This document shows positions 42,845 to 53,137 of a DNA stretch of 64,000 nucleotides, piece by piece. The translations under genes and the position numbers were made by a program. The notes beneath the pieces are model-generated. The model ran no database searches. It was given only the letters and a program-made list of their open reading frames with translations, and was not told where the DNA came from. Source of the stretch: Perilla frutescens (taxonomy: Eukaryota > Streptophyta > Magnoliopsida > Lamiales > Lamiaceae); contig BRKX01000007.1 of the NCBI GenBank assembly GCA_026008535.1, positions 60,067,001-60,131,000 on the forward strand, in the 5' to 3' direction. Within the stretch, counting starts at the first letter, position 1; the number at the start of each line of letters is the position of its first letter.

Positions 42845-45800
42845 TGTAATAGTCCAGTCCCGAGATAGGGATTAACGAATGGGGACAGGGTGTTATTAAG
42901 GGATTTATAAAGTCAGAAGATTATCGAAGATGGTTTACGAATAAAGATATACTTTGAAAGATATATGACGATACTCGAGATTACTCAATTAAGAAGGAAA
43001 CATGCTTTAGCAGAATAAAACGGTTAACTAATTTGATACCAACAATCATAAACCGTTTTATAGGTGAAAGGAAAACATACTCGGAAAGCGGAAATAAACT
43101 TAATATGCGTCATATATATATATATATATAATCATGTCTGGGAATATTCTTAGAGTCTCGATAATCAGAATAGATCTTGAACTGAATTAGAAAGAGTATA
43201 TCAGAGTAGCAGAAACATCATGGGATTTCAAATAAACTTAGATAATAGCAAAATAATCTTGGCAGCCAACCCACATCCACAACCACCAACATCCTCAGCA
43301 TCTCAACCTGAAAACATTTGAAAAAGAGGGGGCATGAGCAGTAATGTACTCAGTGGGTTTTTAACAAAAACACTTTAATAACTTCAAGATATCCAATAAT
43401 TAACTGACGGTATATGGAGAGCAAAATGCAAAAGCCCTCTCCATATCCGTAAAACCTTTTTCTTTTCTTTTGGGCCCATCCTGGCTCAAACCTGATGTCA
43501 ACTGCACCCTTAGGCATGCCATAGGATAGAAGAGGGGTTACCTCAAATATCCAAATGAGTTTGCGAGGGAATTAACCCAGCAGTGACTCTCTATAAAAGT
43601 TCTGAGCTCAATTCCTGCTTAAGCGAAATGCTAAGTTCCTTACTTCCTTAATCTTACTAGCAAAACTAATCCTAGAGCATGTCTAGGGATTAATCCTTAA
43701 ATATAGCATGATGTCAGCCTATAAAGGATTTAACACTTATCCTAACAAGGCAATCCTTAATCCTTAATTGTACGAGCTTTATCAAAGCATAAACATTCAA
43801 TTACAAGGAGATAAACGGAAATAAATACGAATTGTAACTAAAGACAATTCTAAATATCTCATGCTAAGCATAAACAATATTTTAACATTCCTAGCATTTT
43901 TAAATATGCTCGAGAGCTCAATTAAAATATAATATCTTTCTTTCCTTCCTTCCTTGTACAGAGATCAATCAGGCAGAGCAAAAATGCTTTATTGGATATC
44001 TCATTTGCCCTATATGCTTCTAGATCTTATTAGCTCAAACTTTAGATGAGTATAGATTTACCCACCTCGATCACGGAGCAGAAGATGAGGTAATAAGTTG
44101 ATGATCCTTCTTCGAATTCCCACGAGGCTCACTTCCTCCTACAAAAGTCGAATTATCGACTTAGCGGCCTACTTCGAAGATTTCTAGCTATTAACATGAA
44201 ATTAAATAATACCCAACTAAAATACACTTAGCTAGGACTTAAACATGGATAGCACGACTTTATGACTTTATAAGGTTCCGAGAAGGATTTATTTTATTTA
44301 AAGAACATCTCGTCTTGATTTCTCAATTTTTAGATGGAGAATAACTTGTATAGATTACTCGAAATAAATCGGAAATAACTTGATTGCTTCTCTAAACTTT
44401 AAACTTGAAAATAACTTGGAAATAACACGACTTGAAAAGCTCGGAAAGAGGGTACGAAAAATAGCCAGAAAATCGGCGGAAAACAACACAGGGAAGGAGA
44501 GGGCCGCGGCGCACATAGACGCGGGCGGGCAGCCCTCTGCCCGCCCCCTAGCGACGGAGGGCTACTTGAGGGCCGAGGGGGGTATGGCGCGGCAGCGCAC
44601 CCCCCCCTCCCCGGGGCTCCTTCTTTCTCTCTCTTCTGCCCAATTTCTGGGCCACTCTTCAACTGGGTTCTTTGTGTTCGTTGATTCCTTTGGATGAACA
44701 CGAAGAACACGAAGAACCCTCTATAATAAAATTCTAAAAACATGCTTCGATATATTTAAATTAACATGAAATGGCATGCTCTTATCTTAAAAATAAATCA
44801 GCATTACAACGGCATAAACACGATAATCCTCCATAATATTTAGAATAACGACGAAATCTTTAAATATAACTTTGAATGGAATTTAAACGGAATAAACGAG
44901 GTTAATCTCAAGAATAATAACGACATAAATAAAGCGAGAAATATAACATAAACGTTATTAATTTGGAACTTCAATAAGAATCAAAATACGACTTAGACGG
45001 AAGGTAAACGAGCAATAATGAAGAATGTGAAGAACGTAAAGAACGGAAAGTAAATGCGGAATTTAAAAGATGGAAAGAGAAATGGATTCGAGACCGACGA
45101 ACAAGAATGGACGGGGTTAGGTGCGTCGAAGGAATGTGGCTAGCTCGGCATCTCGTCGAGTCGCAACGGCGGCAAAGCCGCCTGCTATGACTCAACGGTG
45201 TCCCTACCACATTCCCTCACCGTATCTCTTCCATGCCACTCCGCTTGTCATATTGCAGAACACTCACGGAGAACACTTTTTACTTCGGCAGAACTTTCTT
45301 GGCTTTCAAAGCTTCTCACTCTCTCAATTTAGAAGTGAATGGATGGTTAATGAGCAAGTGAAAGCAAAAGGGGTGGTCCCCTATTTATAGGAGGGAGTTT
45401 GGCTTCCTTGAGAAGTCATTCCAGTGCGAAAACACTGCAAAAGTTACCCCGAGTTCGGTTAAAAGCTACTTTATTCGATGTCGAGATCCAAATGACCTCA
45501 GACACGAAATCTAAAGATACTGGGAGACTCATTGGCTTGAATACTAGTGATCCAACTTGATTTGTGAAGAAGACGGGGTCATCAGAAGAAAGACGAGCAA
45601 AGATTCCCTTTTTAGAATTACTTTTTACTATTCATTCAGACTGACAGATTTTGCTCTCGAGCGTTCGATTGACCTCAGAATGAAAATCCATGAATGCCAA
45701 CGGAATCCTTGAGTCATTTCCCATAAGAGGGGCCTGACAGAACAAGACTCGGATCAACGAGGAGGATTTCATAAATTTCTCAAAACACTAACGCATGCAA

Positions 45801-46096
45801 AAGTTACTATTCATTCATCTTTTAAATGCGTTTTTTATCACCGAGAACTTAAATGACTTCAGAATTAAAATTCAAAAACACCGGTAAACTCCTTGAGTTA
45901 AAATCTTTCTAAGAAACCATGAATGGCCATAAAATAATTAGGATCACATTTTTCGAAAAGATGATTTTCACAAAAACTGACCCCTAAAGTCGTGACTGAC
46001 ATCCGACCTTAATTAACTTCATTTAAATTTCTTCCTTAAATAATTAATTACAATTAACAATCCTCTAAATCTTATTTGAAAATCTGGGGTGTTACA
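42845..46096 (-). repeat. 3' LTR of the Tekay-like element (3,252 bp)
   Basis: The plus strand runs TGTAATAGTCC ... GGGGTGTTACA. It aligns with 53138-55588 over the available 2.4 kb. TATA box on the minus strand near 45380-45388 (CCTATAAATAGGGG reversed). It is unusually long and contains a GC-rich island at about 44497-44640 that is 40-50 bp shorter than in the partner LTR. Confidence 0.9.
44497..44640. repeat. GC-rich island in the 3' LTR
   Basis: A block of about 145 bp of G/C-rich, C-run-containing sequence in otherwise AT-rich DNA. The partner at 54786-54965 shares both ends but differs strongly inside. Confidence 0.8.
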
Positions 46097-46113
46097 TCCT
46101 ACCCCCCTTAAAG
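46097..46113 (-). promoter_or_regulatory. polypurine tract of the Tekay-like element
   Basis: The minus strand reads CTTTAAGGGGGGTAGGA directly before the 3' LTR, the classic plant chromovirus arrangement after GGGACGAAATTT. Confidence 0.85.
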
Positions 46114-46133
46114 AAATTTCGTCCCGAAATTTA

Positions 46134-47261
46134 CTAACCATGATAAGCGATATCAGGGTACTTCTTGAGGAGCTCGGATTCAAGCTCCCAGGTTGCCTCC
46201 TCTGAACCATGATGGTTCCAGATTACTTTCACAAGATTGATCTCCTTGTTCCTCAACTTCTGGATCTTTCGATCCATAATGGCCTGGGGCTTTTCTTCAT
46301 AGGCTAAGTCCTCATTCAGGACTATATTTTCCTTGCTAATCACGTGTTTTGGATCAAACACGTACTTTCTCAACATTGAGACATGAAAGACGTCATGAAC
46401 GTCACTCAGGTTGGGTGGTAATGTAAACCTATAGGCTACTTCATTCACATTCTCTAGAATTTCGAAAGGTCCAATAAATATGGGCCTTAGCTTGCTTCGT
46501 TTGCCAAAACGAACTAATCCTCTTGATGGAGACACCTTCAAGAACACTTTTTCTCCAACGTTGAAATTGAGCTCCGTTTTTCTCTCATCCGCATAAGCCT
46601 TCTGTCTATCTTGAGCCTCCTTGATTCGTTGACGAATAAGCTCGATCTTCTGGACAGCTTCCTGGACCATTTCAGGTCCAAGTATCTTTCTCTCTCCAAC
46701 TTCGTCCCAATACAAGGGTGATCTACACCTCCTTCCGTACAGGGCTTCATAAGGGGCCATGACGATGGATGACTGGTAGTTGTTGTTATACGCAAACTCT
46801 ACCAAAGGCAGTAATTCCTCCCAACTGCTTCCTCGATCGATGACTACTCCTCTAAGTATGTCTTCTAGAATCTGGATAGTCCTTTCGGACTGGCCATCCG
46901 TTTGAGGATGAAATGCTATGCTGAAATTCAGCATTGATCCCATTGCTTCTTGTAGGCTCCTCCAGAACCTTGATGTAAATCTCGTATCACGATCCGATGT
47001 AATTGAGACCGGCACTCCGTGCAAACGCACAACTTCCTTAACATACAGCTGGGCTAATTGATCTAGCCCATCTGTCATTTTAACAGCAACAAAATGTGCT
47101 GATTTAGATAATTGATCAACGATTACCCAAATAGCGGTATTCCCCCGCTTAGACTTTGGTAATCCTACAACAAAGTCCATATTGATATGATCCCATTTCA
47201 ATTTAGGAATTTCTAAGGGTTGGAGCAAACCAGAAGGTTTTTGATGCAAAGCTTTTACTTG
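46134..47261 (-). pseudogene. integrase core and chromodomain of the Tekay-like element
   Basis: DDE integrase. On the minus strand: HINMDFVVGLPKSKRG (first Asp), SITSDRDTRFTSRFW (second Asp), HPQTDGQSERTIQIL (Glu), so the catalytic triad is intact. The GPF/Y-type module is RPIFIGPFEIL, and the C-terminal chromodomain has RNKEINLVKVIWNHHG, EEATWELESEL and YPDIAYHG. The frame is open for 371 codons, the longest surviving transposon ORF of this element. A TAG just upstream (at about 47263) cuts it from the zinc finger. An integrase alone, without gag and RT, cannot move the element. Confidence 0.9.
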
Positions 47262-48134
47262 CTAACAGTTCAAACACCTTTCCACGAAGGCGGCTATTTC
47301 TCTCTTCATGTTATTCCACCAGAAGTTCCTCTTGAGGTCTTGGTACATCTTGGTGCTTCTGGGATGTGCTATATATGACGTGCTATGTGTTTCGCACATG
47401 AATTCCTCATTTAGTTCTTCCTTGCTTGGCACACAAAGCCTTCCTTTGAATAAGAGCGCGTTATCGGCAGCCTCCACAAAATCCGGCGAGCTATCCGATC
47501 GTGCTTCTAGCCTTTTCTTTTCGAGAAACTCATCTCCTCTCTGGGCTTCAATTATCCTTTGCCTTAGGTCGGGCTGAATGACTATCGCGGCAACATGAGC
47601 TTGAATGGTCTCAGGTGGTGTTAGCACCTCGATTCTCAACTTCTCGAACTCCTTGCGAAGATCTTCCGGGACTAAAATGAGTTCTAACTCTACCTTCTCT
47701 TCCCTACTTAGAGCATCTGCTACCACATTTGCCTTGCCTGGGTGGTAGTGAATCATGCAGTCGTAATCCTTTACAAGTTCTAGCCATCTTCTCTGCCTCA
47801 TGTTAGGATCCTTTTGCTCGAAGAAATACTTCAAGCTCTTGTGATCTAAGAAGATCTCACACTTAGCTCCATAGAGATAGTGCCTCCAGATCTTCAGCGC
47901 ATGAATGACTGCTGCTAGCTCTAAGTTATGTGTAGGGTACTTCTGCTCATGATTCTTAAGCTGCCTCGAAGCATAGGCAATCACTTTTCCTCTCTGCATC
48001 AGCACGTAGCCTAATCCTTTCTTCGATGCATCTACGTAAACCACGAAATCTTCATTCCCTTCCGGAATGGCCAACATTGGGGTTGTGGTTAGCATCTTCT
48101 TCAATGTTTGGAAACTTTCCTCGCACTCAGCTGT
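47262..48134 (-). pseudogene. RNase H and integrase zinc finger of the Tekay-like element
   Basis: RNase H: FVVYVDASKKGLGYVLMQ, YPTHNLELAAVIHAL and IFLDHKSLKYFFEQK, then YHPGKANVVADALSR; the expected acidic residues are visible. H2C2 zinc finger: ETHSTSYIAHPRSTKMY ... FVERCLNC. A TGA near 48137, where the family has Trp, separates it from RT upstream in the same frame, and a TAG follows CLNC at the downstream end. Confidence 0.88.
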
Positions 48135-48952
48135 TCACTTGAACTTGGAGTCTTTCTTTAACAGTCGCGTCATGGACTTAGATATAGTCGAGAATCCTTT
48201 GATGAATCTACGATAATATCCAGCGAGTCCTAGAAAACTTCTTATCTCGTTCACGTTCCTTGGAGACTTCCAGTTGCTTATAGCTTCAATCTTGGCTGGA
48301 TCTACCTTGATTCCTTCTACTGAAACTATATGACCTAAAAACATAACTTCCTTAAGCCAAAGCTTACACTTGCTGAACTTAGCTAAAGCCTTTCTCATCT
48401 TAATGTCTCCAGCACCACTCTGAGGTGCACCTGATACTCCTCTTCATCCTTAAAATAGATGAGAATATCATCTATGAAAACTAGAACAAACTTATCTAGA
48501 TACGGGTGAAAAACCCGGTTCATTAAATCCATGAACACTGCTGGGGCGTTGGTCAGTCCGAATGGCATTACCACAAACTCGTAATGTCCATAGCGAGTTC
48601 TAAAAGTAGTCTTAGGAATATCCTCCTTTTGGATCTTCAACTGATGATACCTAGATCTTAAATCTATCTTGGAGAAGACACTTGCTCCCTTAAGCTGATC
48701 AAAGAGATCGTCTATTCTTGGGAGAGGGTATCGATTCATGATGGTCAGCTTATTAAGCTCTCTATAGTCGATGCACATTCTCAATATACCATCCTTCTTC
48801 TTCACGAACAAGATTGGAGCTCCCCAAGGCGACACACTAGGTTGGATAAAACCTAGGTCTAATAATTCTTGCAGTTGAACCTTGAGATCTTGCAACTCCT
48901 TAGGCGCCATTCTGTAGGGGGCTTTCGAAACTGGGGCGGCTCCTGGTTCCAA
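48135..48952 (-). pseudogene. reverse transcriptase of the Tekay-like element
   Basis: Motifs in order on the minus strand: ELLDLGFIQPSVSPWGAPIL, FVKKKDGILRMCIDYRELN, PLPRIDDLFDQL, KIDLRSRYHQLKI, MPFGLTNAPAVF and the catalytic FIDDILIYFKD near 48490-48450. A frameshift at about 48395 joins it to KFSKCKLWLKEVMFLGHIVS and the tether RSFLGLAGYYRRF. The DD pair of the active site is kept. Confidence 0.88.
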
Positions 48953-49013
48953 CTTGATGGCGAACTCTACCTATCTGTCTGGGGGCAGTCCTGGCAGTTC
49001 CTTTGGGAATACG

Positions 49014-49560
49014 TCAGGGGTATTCTCTTACAACTGGAACGTCTTCAATTGAAAGCTCTCTTTCCTCTTTCCTTATTAGGTTAACTAAAAATGCTTGGCA
49101 GCTATTCTTTCTTATCATCTTCGTGGCCTTCAGGGCGGATATCACTGGGACTTTGGTTCCCAACCTTGATCTATAGACCTTCACCTCGGGTTTCCCAGGT
49201 GGTCGAAACACTATTTCCCTCTCAGGGCAGCTTATGGAGGCATAAGCTGAGGCTAACCAATCCATTCCTAGGATTATATCGAAGTCCTGAATCTTTATCA
49301 CGTAAATATTTAACTTAAAGGTTTCCCCTTCTATGTTCAATTCTAGGTTAGAGAAGACCTTCCTAGACATCATTCTCTTTCCAGAGGGGATACTTATCTC
49401 AAGAGCATTCTCGACATTGTCAGGTTTTATCTTTAGTTTCTTACAAACAGACTCAGCTATAAACGAATGCGATGCTCCAGTATCGAAGAGAGATAAAATC
49501 GACGTCTCGAGGAGGGTAATCATACCTGCCAGATTACCTGGAACTTTAGCAGCTTGCTGC
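49014..49560 (-). pseudogene. aspartic protease of the Tekay-like element
   Basis: Retropepsin. The active site LFDTGASHSFI is intact near 49495-49460, followed by IILGMDWLA near 49265, the usual second signature. The open part is 169 codons long. A stop near 48972 lies between protease and RT. Confidence 0.85.
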
Positions 49561-49792
49561 TGATTGAGAGCATAAGTACGAGCTGGCTGAGGTGGCCTTT
49601 GTCCTGGATTAGTCCTTTGATCTCATCCTTGGTTCGGCCTTGGATTCATTCCCGGCCTTTGACCCTGAGGTCCTCCTTGCTGTAGCCAAGGATGAAAATA
49701 TCGCTATCGCAACATATATCACAACTTTAATTTTACGGATATATCACCGGATATATCGATATCGCATATCTATATCGCAAAAAATTGAAAAC

Positions 49793-50075
49793 AATGACGG
49801 AAATCATATTAAAATTATGGAAATTTAGCAAGAAATTTTAGGAACTATTATGACATATTATTATGCACATATTCCACTGAAATTTTTAATATAATTGTAT
49901 TTTGAAAGGAAAAATATGAATAATACATTATATTAATGACAGAAATCATATTAAAATCTTGGAAATTTAGTAAGAAATTTTAGGAACTATTATGACATAT
50001 TATTATGCACATATTCCACTGAAATTTTTGATATAATTGTATTTTGAAAGTAACATATGAATAATACATTATATA
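49793..50075. repeat. 142-bp tandem duplication inside the TIR element
   Basis: AATGACGGAAATCATATTAA at 49793 and AATGACAGAAATCATATTAA at 49935 begin two nearly identical units. Confidence 0.92.
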
Positions 50076-50389
50076 AATACCGTCTTAGACAATATATTTG
50101 ACAAAATAATACATAATACAATATAAAATAACTAAATAAACATTATAAAGTACAATTAATACCAAACTGAGGATCTATGAGGTTCAAATATAGTAGATAA
50201 AATGTCATCTTGTTCTAAACAATATTGGTACCAACTCATCACATTGGAATAATTATGGATATAATTATGCACGTGTGCTTGATATGTTTCTTGATTTCTT
50301 AGATTTCAATTTTGTATGATATATGGGGAGAAAAACTTTAGTAATTTGTCCATCATGTTCCCTAACTGAAAAAATGAAAAAATAAAACC

Positions 50390-50630
50390 GGTGCTTCTCA
50401 CTTTTCTTTCTAAGACATCCGTTGTTTTCTCGGTCTTCTTTCTCTTATAATTTTTTGCAAAGTGGGTGTCTTTATAAAACAAAGAATATTGCAACTCAAT
50501 GAAAACATAAAGCCAGTGCATCTCACTTTTCTTTCTAAGACATCCGTTGTTTTCTCGGTCTTATTTCTCTTATAATTTTTTACAAAGTGGGTGTCTTTAT
50601 AAAACACAGAATATTACAACTCAAATAATT
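50390..50630. repeat. 125-bp tandem duplication inside the TIR element
   Basis: Two units sharing CACTTTTCTTTCTAAGACAT and AAAGTGGGTGTCTTTATAAA, at 50399 and 50524. Confidence 0.92.
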
Positions 50631-50843
50631 ATATTGAAGACCTAAAAAAGACCACAAAAATATATAGTCTTAAATAAAAATTAAAATATATTATAAAAAT
50701 ATAAAAAAAATCGTGATATATTGCGATATATCACGATATTTCGCCGATACTCGGGAAAAAAAATATTCTCCCCAATATCCGTATCGCAATGTCAATATCT
50801 GCGATATATCCATGATATATCCGCGATATTTCAATCCTTGGCT

Positions 50844-51430
50844 GATTTTCAGGAAATTGCTGAAGCGGCTGCGGGTACATGGGTTGTTGTGGTGTTTGGA
50901 ATCATCTGTTGTTTCCTTTAGGACACTCTCTCTTGAAGTGTCCCTCATCACCATAGTTGTAGCATCCGGTTTGATTTGCTCAGCAGGCTCCAAGGTGCAT
51001 CCTTTCGCACTTTTGACACGGCCTCAAGCTAAGGTTATGGTCGGGCTAACTTCGAGGTACTCCTGACTCTCGGCTTTGCCAGTGGGGTTTCTTTCCTCTA
51101 TCATCTCTTCTTCCTCCTTCCCATTTTCTCTTTCCTTTTAGATCGTTAGATGGCTGAGGGGGTTGAACTTTCTCTTGAGGGAGAATGGATTCTATGCTTA
51201 AGGCTTTGGCTAAGGTTCGAGCATAAGACATGTCTTCTTGCCCAGCGAGGGCTATGCCAACCCATTTCTAAGGAGCGAACCCATTTCTCGGCATCTATTG
51301 GGTCTCCTAAACCATTAAATGATGGAGGGCTATGCTTGAGAAACACACTTTCCGCTCTTGGACCGGGGTTTGGGACTTGCTCGGGTTTATTCTCATCTTC
51401 GTTCTCAGCTTGACGTCTTTGAGGCGGCAT
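50844..51430 (-). pseudogene. gag of the Tekay-like element, internally deleted
   Basis: Start at 51430 (MPPQRRQAENEDENKPEQV). The N-terminal domain reads FLKHSPPSFNGLGDPIDAEK then KWVRSLE. After that the normal capsid middle is missing, and the text resumes with SYARTLAKALSIE and basic residues (DDRGKKPHW). A nucleocapsid segment with a zinc knuckle follows near 50985-50920 (CYNYGDEGHFKREC, second Cys replaced by Tyr). The rest, up to the protease at 49560, is beyond the TIR element at 49684. The frame changes at the deletion point near 51270. Confidence 0.82.
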
Positions 51431-53123
51431 CCTAAGGAACTAGATATTAGCACGCTTGATTGAATTCGCACAAGGAAAGGGTGCCTTTTGATAAGGTCTT
51501 TAATTTACGCAAGATAAATCAAACAAGGCGGAAATTTAAACAATATTCAAGCATGATGGGGAAAATTGGCTCCTTATGAGGACTTTTGGCATCGATATCA
51601 TAGAATAAGTTACAGGTTACAAATGGAATAGGGCAGTCTTTTGGAAAATTCACTACCACTTTAGAGTCTAGAAAGGTTAAAGCATATATTACATATTAGA
51701 GTCTTGGTTAAAGCGGATTAAACGGTCATCAGAAAAACAGACAGACAACAGATAGATCAGACAACTAGGTGTTCTAACAGCAACACCTCCTACCCCTTCT
51801 ACTAACGCTTAATCATAAGCCGAGCCTTTTCCCTTCTCCTTGCATGGTGACCCCACTTCCTCTTCGCCCTCCTCCGGGTCCTCATCTTCTTCTTCTTCTT
51901 CATCTTCAACTTCAACTGTCTCTGGGACGCTGAACTTGAACGTCCTCATACGGATGCTCCCTTCGGGATACTAATGGAGCATACACTGTCCCAGACCCTG
52001 AGAAGAGGATGCAGGGGTCCACTAGTTCACTTGAGGAGTGCAGGAAAACAAAAACTCGGTGTGATTCATGATCCGGACATTTGAGGGTCCCACCCCTGAG
52101 GTTCCTTCATTGTGAGGGCGTGGCGCTTGAAATCCAGGGGGACTGTTGAGAGTCTCCCTTTACAGTTCTAACTCTACCACAAGGGAGGGGTTTTGCTCGT
52201 CTGTTTGCTGCTCGGCTAAGGCATGCACGTGGACATACTCTGTCACCCAATGAAAATCAAGGCTGATGAGAACTCCGTCAAATTCTTGATCTCGGTGTAC
52301 GTGTTAGGATCATGGGTGTTCGTGCTTTGCAGGATACGGTACATTGTGGGTCTCCAAGCTGGTGGCGCGTGCTCACACATGCGGATGCATATTTCCAAGT
52401 TGGAGACGCTTCTAGGCTCTCCTCCGTAGCCGTTCGTCCAAGCCCACCTTTCAAGGTACCTCGACATATAGGACAACAACTGCTCGTTGCCATTCTAGGT
52501 TTCCCTTCTGAACCTCTCGACCCTCTCTTGCACAGGGAAGAAACGAGGCACACTTTTCCTAGCTATCGAACAATGCTTAACCATCTAGAAGAGAATAACT
52601 TAATCAGTCTAGATTATAAAAGGGAGACCTAAGGTCCTCCTGAGATCATACTAGCATCTAGATTTTATCTTTGCATGCATAGCTCTCTTTTAATATGCAG
52701 TTGACAATTTTTATAAAAAAATTGGTGCCCAAAGTCTTTAAACATACATGTTTACCTTTTCTTTGAGTCAAAAATTTTGAGAAATGAATTTAAGCCTTTT
52801 TGGGATCGAAAAATCTTTTCACAAACTTTCCATCTTGGAAATCATCTTACCCGAACACCTTTTACTTGGAATTTCATTCTCACGGTTTTTCTCTTATCCA
52901 TAAAACAGGTATGCTCGCTCAAATCTTTTCCTTTCCTGTATTCCAAAGATCATGAATCCAACATCCAAAATTTCCATACTATCATACCTTGATTTTTGGC
53001 TGAGGATATGAGGGTGATGGCGAGCTGTGGGTTGCCGCTTTAACTTATCACGAAGCAATTCATATGCACATAAACACTTAGCTTAACTTAAACAAAGATA
53101 CAGGTTTGCAGAATTTAAAGCCT
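51431..53123 (-). other. leader of the Tekay-like element with an unidentified ORF remnant
   Basis: Between primer site and gag lie 1.7 kb. The minus strand at 52494-52243 gives a protein-like frame (SYMSRYLERWAWTNGYGGEP, then NLEICIRMCEHAPPAWRPT) of about 84 codons. It continues past single stops toward an acidic Glu/Asp run near 51905-51860. I recognise no domain. Codon-level decay by isolated stops rather than random text suggests a once-coding ORF ahead of gag. Confidence 0.5.
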
Positions 53124-53135
53124 GCTCTCATACCA
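53124..53135 (-). promoter_or_regulatory. primer binding site of the Tekay-like element
   Basis: The minus strand reads TGGTATGAGAGC, one base from the initiator-Met tRNA complement, two bases inside the 5' LTR. Confidence 0.85.
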
Positions 53136-53137
53136 TC

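Larger units (their letters stand above)
49684..50843. mobile_element. TIR element with GATATATC-rich subterminal repeats, inserted in gag
   Basis: About 1.16 kb with ends that pair over 18 of 20 bases: AGCCAAGGATGAAAATATCG on the left, AGCCAAGGATTGAAATATCG from the right. Both sides carry dense, palindromic GATATATC/CGATAT motifs for 80-150 bp. Inside are two separate tandem duplications (periods 142 and 125 bp). Only short frames, no transposase. It splits the gag coding sequence, which resumes on both sides. No convincing target duplication could be read. Non-autonomous DNA transposon; superfamily undetermined. Confidence 0.83.

Noticed and set aside
44380..44743. Overlapping 105- and 114-codon frames in a GC-rich block
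   Set aside because: They arise from the GC-rich LTR island, where stops are rare; no counterpart frame is conserved in the partner LTR.
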